Assembly (NCBI GenBank): GCA_041659105.1
Contig: JBAZYX010000001.1
Span: 1-64,000, forward strand
Direction of reading: 5' to 3'
DNA length: 64,000 bases
Source of the DNA: CAIUKV01 sp041659105
GTDB lineage: Bacteria; Actinomycetota; Acidimicrobiia; IMCC26256; PALSA-555
The notes under the pieces are model-generated. The model had not been told where the DNA came from. It saw only the letters and a list, made by a program, of their open reading frames with translations, and searched no databases. The position numbers and the translations under genes were made by a program. Positions 32,598 through 42,777 of the stretch are shown here, piece after piece; the stretch's first letter is position 1, and the number at the start of each line of letters is the position of its first letter.

Positions 32598-32726
32598 GTG
32601 GAGCGGCTCGGGAGATGCAGCAATGAGCGGAGCGACCCATGGTCGGGAAGCGCAGCGATGAGTGGAGCGGCTCGGGAGATGCAGCAATGAGCGGAGCGAC
32701 CCATGGTCGGGAAGCGCAGCGATGAG
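32583..32726 (+). repeat. 64-bp tandem repeat, 2.25 copies
   Basis: A 64-bp unit starting GAAGCGCAGCGATGAGTGG occurs at 32583-32646 and 32647-32710 without a difference, followed by a 16-bp partial copy to 32726. The first copy includes the pyrC stop and the partial copy includes the carA start, so the repeat spans the whole junction. Each unit itself contains two related halves, both opening with ATGAGYGGAGCG. Confidence 0.95.
32594..32725 (+). other. Chain of four ATGA-coupled minicistrons, pyrC-carA junction
   Basis: Four tiny frames follow each other: 32594-32626 (MSGAAREMQQ), 32623-32661 (MSGATHGREAQR), 32658-32690 (MSGAAREMQQ) and 32687-32725 (MSGATHGREAQR). The first ATG overlaps the pyrC stop, each stop overlaps the next ATG, and the last stop overlaps the carA ATG at 32722, so all five junctions are ATGA. 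A ribosome leaving pyrC could reach carA by serial termination and reinitiation. Translation of the peptides is untested. Confidence 0.6.
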
Positions 32727-33830
32727 TCGCGTCGACGGTCTGCTGGTGCTGAACGACGGCACCGAGTTCGAGGGCGACCTCCTGTTTGGACGGTTTGTCG
32801 GGCCAGGGCCCGACGAAACGTCCAAACAGGTGGCCACGGGGGAGGTCGTGTTCAACACCTCCCTGAGCGGCTACCAGGAGATCATCACCGACCCGTCGTA
32901 CGCGGGGCAGATCATCACGTTCACCTACCCGCACATCGGCAACTACGGGGTGAACGACGAGGACTTCGAGAGCGCCCGCCCGTTCTGCCAGGGCGTGATC
33001 GTGCGCGACCTCGCCCGCCGCGCGAGCAACTGGCGCAGCGACGGCGACCTCGCATCGTTCCTCGACCGGTTCGACGTCCCGGTGATCGCGGGGATCGACA
33101 CGCGCCGGCTCACCCGCCACCTGCGCGACACCGGCGCACGTCCCGGCGCGTTCGGCGTCGACGGGGCGGCCGTGCGCGAGGCCGCGACCCGCGCGCAGCC
33201 GACCGACGGCCGTGACCTCGTGGCGGAGGTGACCACCACCGAGCCCTACGCGCTGGGTGACGACGACGCGCAGTACCGGGTGGTCGCGTTCGACCTCGGC
33301 ATCAAGCGCACGATCCTCGCCCACCTCGTGGACGCGGGCTGCCGGGTCGAGGTGGTCCCCGCGTCCACCACCGCCGCCGAGGTGCTCGCCCGGGACCCCG
33401 ACGGCGTGTTCCTCTCCAACGGCCCCGGCGATCCCGCCGCGGTCGCCGGCGTGCCCGACACCGTCCGCGCCCTGCTCGGGGAGGTGCCGATCTTCGGGAT
33501 CTGCCTCGGCCACCAGATCATGGGCCTCGCGCTCGGTGCCGAGACCCACAAGCTGCCCTTCGGCCACCACGGGGCCAACCACCCGGTCCGCCACGTGGCC
33601 ACCGGGCGGGTCGAGATCACGAGCCAGAACCACAACTACGTGGTGATGGCCGACACAGTGCCCGGCGGCGCCGAGATCACCCACGTCAACCTCAACGACG
33701 GCACCGTCGAGGGGTTGCGGGTGCGGGGTGTGCCCGCGTTCAGCGTGCAGCACCATCCCGAGGCCGGCCCCGGTCCGCACGATGCCGCCTACCTGTTCAC
33801 CGAGTTCACCGACCTCATGGAAGCGAACTG

Positions 33831-33831
<1 letters not shown>
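32722..33831 (+). CDS. carA: Carbamoyl-phosphate synthase small subunit
   Basis: CarA hydrolyses glutamine to supply ammonia to CarB. The 369-residue protein has the N-terminal domain (GEVVFNTSLSGYQEIITDPS) and the class I glutamine amidotransferase domain with nucleophile Cys in FGICLGHQIMGLALG and the His-Glu pair in QHHPEAGPGP. Between FEG (residue 23) and GEVVFNT there are 21 residues, where E. coli has 10. The extra part (LFGRFVGPGPDETSKQ) is encoded by a 50-bp near-perfect palindrome. The ATG is the last of the ATGA series. carB follows with a TGATG overlap. Confidence 0.95.
32781..32830. repeat. 50-bp palindrome inside the carA coding sequence
   Basis: The arms begin CCTGTTTGGACG and end CGTCCAAACAGG. 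They are 24 bases each around AG, and 22 of 24 positions pair (the mismatches are G/A-type at arm position 13 and a G-T wobble at 16). It stays in frame and coincides with an 11-residue length excess in CarA. Confidence 0.85.
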
Positions 33832-37148
<3,317 letters not shown>

Positions 37149-37164
37149 CATGGGGCGCAACGAA

Positions 37165-37216
37165 CGTCTTGGCGTCGTTCGACCCACGATCTGGGTTGTC
37201 CAGTGACGCCAAGACG
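37165..37216. repeat. Degenerate palindrome, copy 3 (GGCGTCGTTCGACC type)
   Basis: CGTCTTGGCGTC (37165-37176) and GACGCCAAGACG (37205-37216) pair over 12 bp. The interior (GTTCGACCCA ... TGGGTTGTC) pairs only partly. The left arm shares GGCGTCGTTCGACCC exactly with the palindrome at 47380-47431. It fills most of the carB-pyrD gap. Confidence 0.75.
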
Positions 37217-37229
37217 CCGAGGGGGAGGG

Positions 37230-38174
37230 GTGAATGCCGAGGTCCACCTGGGGTCGGTGGTGCTGCCGAACCCGATCGTGGCGGCGTCGGGCACGTTCGG
37301 GCACGGCGACGAGGTCGCGAAGCTCTGCGACCCCGCGGGCCTCGGCGCGGTCACCACGAAGAGCCAGGCGCCGTTCCCGTGGGCCGGCAACCCCGCCCCC
37401 CGCCTGCACCCCAGCACCGGCGGCATGGTCAACGCGGTGGGGCTCCAGGGCCCGGGGGTGGACGAGTGGCTCGCCCACGACCTCCCGCCGCTCGTCGCGC
37501 GGGGCGCCCGTGTGATCGCGTCCGTTTGGGGCAAGCGGACCCACGACTTCGTCATCGCCGCGGCCGCGGTCGCCCGGGCCCCGGGCGTGGTCGCGGTCGA
37601 GATCAACCTCTCGTGCCCGAACCTCCACCATGGGTCGCTCGCGGGCGCTCCCTCCCTCCACGGCGACCTCGTTGCCCACGATCCGGTGGCGACGGATGAG
37701 GTCGTCCGGGCCGTGGTGGACGCGGTGGCCGGCGTCCCGGTGTTCGCGAAGCTCTCGCCCAACGCCACCGACGTGATCCCGGTGGCCGCGGCCGCGATCG
37801 ACGCGGGAGCCACCGGCCTCACCTGCGTCAACACGGTGCGCGCGTTCCTCGTCGACGCCGACGCCCGCACCGCGGCCCTCGGTGCCGGCAACGGCGGCCT
37901 CTCGGGCGCCGCGATCAAGCCGATCGCGCTCCGGGTGGTGCACGACGTCACCCGCGCGCTGCCGGGGGTGCCGGTGATCGGCACCGGCGGCGTCACCACC
38001 GGCGAGGACGCCGTCGAGATGCTCCTCGCGGGGGCGTCCGCCGTGGGCGTCGGCACCGCCACCTTCCTCGACCCTCGTGCGACCCTGCGCATCCGTGACG
38101 AGCTCGTCGCGTGGTGCGGGGCGCACGGGGTCACCCGTGTCGCCGACCTCGTCGGCGCCCTCCACGAGAGGTAG
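37230..38174 (+). CDS. pyrD: Dihydroorotate dehydrogenase (class 1 type)
   Basis: PyrD oxidises dihydroorotate to orotate with FMN. The 314-residue protein has the class 1 layout without a membrane-binding N-terminal extension: NPIVAASGTFGHGDE, the substrate Lys and Asn region TTKSQAPFPWAGNPAPR and NAVGLQGPGVDEW, INLSCPN, and the FMN phosphate-binding VIGTGGVTTGEDAVEMLLAG with GVGTATFLDP. Similarity to the 1B type suggests NAD-linked activity needing PyrK, but no pyrK is present here. GTG start behind GGGGGAGGG; the exact start is uncertain by a few codons. Confidence 0.92.
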   Translation: MNAEVHLGSVVLPNPIVAASGTFGHGDEVAKLCDPAGLGAVTTKSQAPFPWAGNPAPRLHPSTGGMVNAVGLQGPGVDEWLAHDLPPLVARGARVIASVWGKRTHDFVIAAAAVARAPGVVAVEINLSCPNLHHGSLAGAPSLHGDLVAHDPVATDEVVRAVVDAVAGVPVFAKLSPNATDVIPVAAAAIDAGATGLTCVNTVRAFLVDADARTAALGAGNGGLSGAAIKPIALRVVHDVTRALPGVPVIGTGGVTTGEDAVEMLLAGASAVGVGTATFLDPRATLRIRDELVAWCGAHGVTRVADLVGALHER

Positions 38175-38184
38175 CCAGCTCCCG

Positions 38185-38880
38185 ATGCCGACCGAGCGCA
38201 GCGCCCGCGACCACCTCGTCCTCGCCCTCGACGTCGGCGACCTCGCCGCCGCCGAGGCGATGGCGGCGCAGGTGGGGGAGTGGTTCGGCGTCGCCAAGGT
38301 GGGGCTCGAGCTCCACACGGAGGCCGGGCCGGCCGCGTTCGCGCGGTTCCGCGACCTCGGCTACGACGTGTTCGCCGACCTGAAGCTGCACGACATCCCC
38401 AACACCGTGCACCGCGCGTCCCGCGTGCTCGGTCGCAGTGGTGTCGCGATCGCGAACTTCCACGCCGCGGGCGGCGTCGAGATGATGCAGGCCGCGGTCG
38501 CGGGTCTGCGCGAGGGCGCCGACGACGCGGGGCTGCCGTCGCCGATGGCGATCGCGGTCACCGTGCTCACGAGCGACCCCGATCCGAGCTCGTTCCCGGC
38601 GCGGTTGCAGGGCGCGGTCGACGCGGGCTGCGACGGCGTGGTGTGCTCGGCGTTCGAGGTCGCGGCGAGCACTGCGGTGGGGATGCGCACGGTGGTTCCG
38701 GGCATCCGTCCCGCGGGCGCGGCGCACGACGACCAGGCGCGCGTCGCGACGCCGGCCGCGGCGATCGCGAACGGCGCGTCGTGGCTGGTGATCGGCCGCG
38801 CCGTCACCACCGCGCCCGATCCCGGGGCCGCCGCGGCGGCGATCCACGACGAGGTCGAAGCGGCGCTCGCCGGCGCCTGA
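38185..38880 (+). CDS. pyrF: Orotidine 5'-phosphate decarboxylase
   Basis: PyrF makes UMP, the last step of the pathway. The 231-residue TIM-barrel protein shows LVLALDVGDLAAAEAMA, VAKVGLELHTEAGP, the catalytic DxKxxD in VFADLKLHDIPNTVHRAS, VTVLTSDP, and VVPGIRPAGAAHDDQARVAT with WLVIGRAVT. This is the type 1 (bacterial) enzyme rather than the long mycobacterial type. ATG follows the pyrD stop by ten bases and ends the pyrimidine operon. Confidence 0.94.
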   Translation: MPTERSARDHLVLALDVGDLAAAEAMAAQVGEWFGVAKVGLELHTEAGPAAFARFRDLGYDVFADLKLHDIPNTVHRASRVLGRSGVAIANFHAAGGVEMMQAAVAGLREGADDAGLPSPMAIAVTVLTSDPDPSSFPARLQGAVDAGCDGVVCSAFEVAASTAVGMRTVVPGIRPAGAAHDDQARVATPAAAIANGASWLVIGRAVTTAPDPGAAAAAIHDEVEAALAGA

Positions 38881-38941
38881 GCAGGGCGCGCCCCGCGGGG
38901 CGGCGGTGTGGTCGGCCTGAAGGGCGTCGGGGACCCGTGCG

Positions 38942-38947
38942 TATACT
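38942..38947 (+). promoter_or_regulatory. -10 box (TATACT) for mihF
   Basis: TATACT is the strongest consensus -10 box in the window. It would give a leader of about 25 nt carrying GGAGG at 38968-38972, 6 nt before the mihF ATG. This fits a highly expressed nucleoid protein. Confidence 0.6.
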
Positions 38948-38978
38948 GCCGCGGCTCTGCCCCCGCCGGAGGTCCTCG

Positions 38979-39293
38979 ATGTCGCAGCCGCCCCAGCTCA
39001 CCCCCGAGCAGCGTCGCGCCGCGCTCGAGAAGGCGGCGAAGGCACGCCAGAAGCGGGCCGAGGTGAAGGAGCAGCTCAAGGCCGGACAGCTGACCCTCGC
39101 CGAGCTGTTCGCCCAGGGTGACCAGGACGAGATCGTGGGCAAGCTGAAGGTCGTGAGCATGCTCGAGTCGCTCCCCGGTGTCGGCAAGGTGCGCGCCCGT
39201 CGCCTCATGGAGGAGCTCGACATCAGCGAGAGCCGGCGCCTGCGCGGCCTGGGCGACAACCAGCGCCAGCGCCTGCTCGACCGCTTTGCCTGA
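38979..39293 (+). CDS. mihF: Integration host factor, actinobacterial type (mIHF)
   Basis: A nucleoid-associated DNA-binding protein restricted to actinobacteria and essential in mycobacteria. The 104-residue protein has a basic N-terminal helix (RRAALEKAAKARQKRAEVKE), then VVSMLESLPGVGKVRARRLM, the helix-two-turn-helix DNA-binding core, and ends RLRGLGDNQRQRLLDRF. Its position next to gmk and rpoZ is the conserved actinobacterial one. It is a good taxonomic marker. The ATG has a GGAGG site. Confidence 0.95.
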   Translation: MSQPPQLTPEQRRAALEKAAKARQKRAEVKEQLKAGQLTLAELFAQGDQDEIVGKLKVVSMLESLPGVGKVRARRLMEELDISESRRLRGLGDNQRQRLLDRFA

Positions 39294-39317
39294 GCCGACG
39301 CGTCGGAGGCAGCGCTC

Positions 39318-39875
39318 GTGCTGATCGTGTTCGCGGGCCCGTCGGGCGTCGGGAAGGGGTCGTTGGTCCGTCGCCTGCTCGACCAGGACCCGCGCCTGTG
39401 GTTCTCCGTCTCGCTCAACACCCGGTCCGCGCGTCCGGGCGAGGTCGACGGCGTCGACTACTGGTTCTGCGACCGCGACCAGTTCGAGCGCCTACGCGAC
39501 GAGGGTGGCCTGCTCGAGTGGTTCCAGGTCTACGACGACCTGAAGGGCACACCGCGCGCTCCGGTGGAGGAGCACCTCGCGGCGGGCGACGACGTCGTCC
39601 TCGAGCTCGACGTCCAGGGGGCGCGTGCCGTTCGGGAGGCCTTTCCCGACGCCCTGCTCGTGTTCGTGAAGCCTCCATCGCGCGACGTCCAGCGCGAGCG
39701 GCTCTTCGCGCGGGATCCGGAGGCCGATCCGGCGGCGCTGGAGCGGCGCCTCGACCAGGCCGAGGCCGAGGAGCGCGAAGCAGCCGATTTCGACGTGGTG
39801 GTGGTCAACGACGACCTGTCCCGAGCCGTGGACGAGGTGGCTGCTATCCTCCAGGCCCGTCGCAACCCCCGATGA
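39318..39875 (+). CDS. gmk: Guanylate kinase
   Basis: Gmk phosphorylates GMP to GDP. The 185-residue protein has the P-loop AGPSGVGKGSLVRRL near residues 6-20 and the GMP-binding region around RPGEVDGVDYWFCDRDQFE. VLELDVQGARAVR and the lid-like RDVQRERLFARD follow. The usual SxTTRxxRPGE motif reads SLNTRSARPGE here, so one conserved Thr is Asn while both Arg residues remain. Activity is still expected. It lies in the conserved mihF-gmk-rpoZ-coaBC order. Confidence 0.94.
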   Translation: MLIVFAGPSGVGKGSLVRRLLDQDPRLWFSVSLNTRSARPGEVDGVDYWFCDRDQFERLRDEGGLLEWFQVYDDLKGTPRAPVEEHLAAGDDVVLELDVQGARAVREAFPDALLVFVKPPSRDVQRERLFARDPEADPAALERRLDQAEAEEREAADFDVVVVNDDLSRAVDEVAAILQARRNPR

Positions 39876-39962
39876 CCTGGGGTTTCGCGTCTCCCCCCGA
39901 GGTCCGGCGAGACCCGGCGAACGCGACACCCGACGAGCGACCTCACGACTAGGAGTCACCCG

Positions 39963-40286
39963 ATGGCCGAACGGCGCGCCAGCCTCATGGAACCGCGGAT
40001 GGAGGGCCTCCTCGACCGGGTCGGCTCGAAGTTCACCCTCGTGACCCTCGCCTCGATGCGGGCCCGCGAGATCAACGACTACTACAACCAGCTGAGCGAC
40101 GGGCTGGGCAAGATCGTGCCCCCGCAGGTCACCTCGGTGTCCCGCAAGCCCCTGTCGATCGCCCTCGAGGAGATCATGGCGGGCAAGATCAAGGCCAACC
40201 CGATCGACCACGAGGCCATCGCGGCCGAGGCGGCGGCCGCGGCCGACGCCGCGGCGGCCGGAGCCGGCGAGGCTCCGGCCGAATAG
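39963..40286 (+). CDS. rpoZ: DNA-directed RNA polymerase omega subunit
   Basis: Omega helps assemble and stabilise RNA polymerase by binding beta-prime. The 107-residue protein begins MAERRASLMEPRMEGLLDRV and has GSKFTLVTLASMRAREINDYYNQL and PLSIALEEIMAGKI, matching the actinobacterial omega. The C-terminus is an Ala-rich tail. AGGAG lies 8 nt before the ATG. There is an 87-base gap after gmk. Confidence 0.94.
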   Translation: MAERRASLMEPRMEGLLDRVGSKFTLVTLASMRAREINDYYNQLSDGLGKIVPPQVTSVSRKPLSIALEEIMAGKIKANPIDHEAIAAEAAAAADAAAAGAGEAPAE

Positions 40287-40320
40287 CACCGGCCTGCCGG
40301 CCCGAGCGACCGAGCCCACC

Positions 40321-41556
40321 GTGGACGCGACCGCAGACCTCCTTGCCGCCCTGCGCGGTCGCCGGGTGGTCCTCTGCGTGACCGGCGGCATCTCGGCCTA
40401 CAAGGCGGTCGAGGTCTGCCGCCGGCTGGTCGACGCCGGCGCCCACGTCGCCCCGGTGCTCACCGAGGACGCGCAGCGCTTCATCGGTGCGCTCACCTTC
40501 TCGGCCCTCGCGTCGGAGCCGGCCCGCACCTCTCTGTTCGACGGTCCCGAGCCGATCCCGCACACGCGCCTGGGCCAGAGCGCCGACCTCATCCTCGTCG
40601 CGCCGGCCACGGCCAAGGTGCTGGGCAAGTACGCCCACGGGATCTCCGACGACCTGGTCTCGGCCACGCTGCTCGCCACCCGCGCGCCCGTGCTCGTCGC
40701 CCCGGCGATGCACACCGAGATGTGGGAGCACCCTGCGGTCGCCGACAACATCGCCACCTTGCGCGCTCGCGGCGTCCACGTGATCGACCCCGAGGCGGGC
40801 CGGCTCGCCGGGGGTGACGTCGGCGCGGGTCGCCTCGCCGATCCCGCCCGCATCGTCGAGGCCGCGGCGCGCGTGATGACGCGCGACGGCGACCTCACCG
40901 GTCTGCGAGTGGTGATCACCGCGGGCGGGACGCGTGAGCCGATCGACCCCGTGCGCTTCATCGGCAACCGGTCGTCCGGCAAGATGGGCTACGCGATCGC
41001 CGACGCCGCGGCGGCCCGTGGCGCCGACGTCACCGTGGTCGCCACCGTGGCCCGCTCCGTGCACCCGCGGGTGCGGGTGGAGCTCGTCGAGACGGCCGAG
41101 CAGATGGCCGACGCGACGCTCGCGGCGGCCGAGTCGGCCGACGCCGTCGTCATGGCGGCGGCCGTGGCCGACTTCCGACCCAAGGCCGCGGCCCCGGCCA
41201 AGATCAAGAAGTCCGACGGCGTGCCCGAGATCGTCCTCGAGCCGACCCCCGACATCCTGCGGCTCCTCGGCGAGCGCAAGCGGGCCGACCAGTACCTGGT
41301 GGGCTTCGCGGCCGAGACCGACGACGTCCGGGCCAACGCCGCCAGCAAGCTCACGGCGAAGCGGGTCGACCTCATGGTCGGCAACGACGTCCGCTCCGGC
41401 GACTCCGGCTTCGAGGTCGACACCAACCGCGCGGTCCTGCTGGACGCGTTCGGTGGCGTCGACGAGCCGGGGCTCGTCACCAAGGTCGCGCTCGCCGACC
41501 TCATCCTCGATCGCCTGCGCGACGCCCGTCGCCCCCACGAAGGAGCAACCCCTTGA
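40321..41556 (+). CDS. coaBC: Bifunctional phosphopantothenoylcysteine decarboxylase/phosphopantothenate--cysteine ligase
   Basis: CoaBC performs two successive steps of coenzyme A synthesis. The N-terminal CoaC flavoprotein domain has CVTGGISAYKAVEVCRRLVD, HTRLGQSADLILVAPATAK and the active-site loop PAMHTEMW, where the usual Asn is His. The C-terminal CoaB ligase domain has VVITAGGTREPIDPVRFIGN and RSSGKMGYAIADAA, then AAAVADFRPK and VGFAAETDD. Length 411 is typical. Its stop overlaps the metK TTG. Confidence 0.94.
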   Translation: MDATADLLAALRGRRVVLCVTGGISAYKAVEVCRRLVDAGAHVAPVLTEDAQRFIGALTFSALASEPARTSLFDGPEPIPHTRLGQSADLILVAPATAKVLGKYAHGISDDLVSATLLATRAPVLVAPAMHTEMWEHPAVADNIATLRARGVHVIDPEAGRLAGGDVGAGRLADPARIVEAAARVMTRDGDLTGLRVVITAGGTREPIDPVRFIGNRSSGKMGYAIADAAAARGADVTVVATVARSVHPRVRVELVETAEQMADATLAAAESADAVVMAAAVADFRPKAAAPAKIKKSDGVPEIVLEPTPDILRLLGERKRADQYLVGFAAETDDVRANAASKLTAKRVDLMVGNDVRSGDSGFEVDTNRAVLLDAFGGVDEPGLVTKVALADLILDRLRDARRPHEGATP

Positions 41557-42746
41557 ACCGGTTCACGTTCACCTCGGAGTCGGTGACCGAAGGCCACCCC
41601 GACAAGCTCTGTGACGCGATCTCCGACTCCGTCCTCGACGCGATTCTCGACGAGGACCCGGAGAGCCGTGTCGCGTGTGAGTCGATGGCCACCACCGGCC
41701 TCGTCGTGGTCGCGGGCGAGATCAGCACGCGCGCCTACGTCGACATCCCACGCGTGGTGCGCGACACGATCCGCAGCATCGGTTACGACCGCGAATCGTA
41801 CGGATTCGACGGCAACACCTGCGGCGTGATCACGTCGATCGACGAGCAGTCGCCCGACATCGCCATGGGCGTCGACAAGGCGGCCGAGCAGCGCGCCGGA
41901 ACCGGTGACCGCTACGACGAGATCGGCGCGGGCGACCAGGGCATGATGTTCGGGTACGCCTGCGACGACACCGACGACCTCATGCCGATGCCGATCTGGC
42001 TCGCGCACCGGCTCGCGTTCCGGCTCGCCGAGGTGCGCAAGAGCGGCACGCTCCCGTACCTGCGCCCCGACGGCAAGACCCAGGTCAGCATCGAGTACGA
42101 GAACGGCCGCCCGAAGCGTCTCTCCACCGTGCTGATCTCCACCCAGCACGCCCCCGGCATCGACCGTGAGGGCCTGCTGCAGCCCGACCTCATCGAGCAC
42201 GTCATCCGGCCCACGCTCCCCGCACAGTTCGCCGACGACGACTTCGAGGTGCTCTGCAACCCGACCGGCGCGTTCGAGCTCGGTGGGCCGCACGCCGACT
42301 GCGGGCTCACCGGCCGCAAGATCATCGTCGACACCTACGGCGGCATGGCCCGTCACGGCGGCGGCGCGTTCTCGGGCAAGGACCCGACCAAGGTCGACCG
42401 CTCCGCCGCCTACGCGGTGCGCCACGCGGCGAAGAACATCGTTGCCGCGGGCGTCGCGCAGCGCTGCGAGGTCCAGGTCGCGTACGCGATCGGCGTGGCC
42501 CGGCCGGTGTCGGTGATGGTCGACACCTTCGGCACCTCCGAGATCGACCCCGCGAAGCTCCCCGACCTCGTGCAGCAGGTCTTCGACCTCCGGCCGGCGT
42601 CGATCATCGAGCGGCTCAACCTCCGCCGCCCGATCTTCCGGCGCACATCGGCGTACGGCCACTTCGGCCGTGCGGAGCCGACGTTCACGTGGGAGTCCAC
42701 CGACCAGGCGGCGGAGCTCAAGGCCGCCGCCGAAGCGCTGGCCTGA
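41553..42746 (+). CDS. metK: S-adenosylmethionine synthase
   Basis: MetK makes SAM from methionine and ATP. Motifs: FTSESVTEGHPDKLCDAISD at the start, GAGDQGMMFGYACDDTDDLM, and GGGAFSGKDPTKVDRSAAYA, with the P-loop-like and catalytic His/Lys/Asp residues present. Length 397 is typical. The start is TTG, overlapping the coaBC stop, and has AGGAG (41541-41545) 7 nt upstream. The protein begins at the family's normal position from this TTG. Confidence 0.95.
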   Translation: MNRFTFTSESVTEGHPDKLCDAISDSVLDAILDEDPESRVACESMATTGLVVVAGEISTRAYVDIPRVVRDTIRSIGYDRESYGFDGNTCGVITSIDEQSPDIAMGVDKAAEQRAGTGDRYDEIGAGDQGMMFGYACDDTDDLMPMPIWLAHRLAFRLAEVRKSGTLPYLRPDGKTQVSIEYENGRPKRLSTVLISTQHAPGIDREGLLQPDLIEHVIRPTLPAQFADDDFEVLCNPTGAFELGGPHADCGLTGRKIIVDTYGGMARHGGGAFSGKDPTKVDRSAAYAVRHAAKNIVAAGVAQRCEVQVAYAIGVARPVSVMVDTFGTSEIDPAKLPDLVQQVFDLRPASIIERLNLRRPIFRRTSAYGHFGRAEPTFTWESTDQAAELKAAAEALA

Positions 42747-42777
42747 CGCTCAGGCGTCCGGCCGCCCGCCGAGCGGG

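Noticed and set aside
32583..32726. CRISPR-like repeat array
   Set aside because: The two copies are directly adjacent with no spacers, and the repeat carries coding overlaps. No cas genes are nearby.
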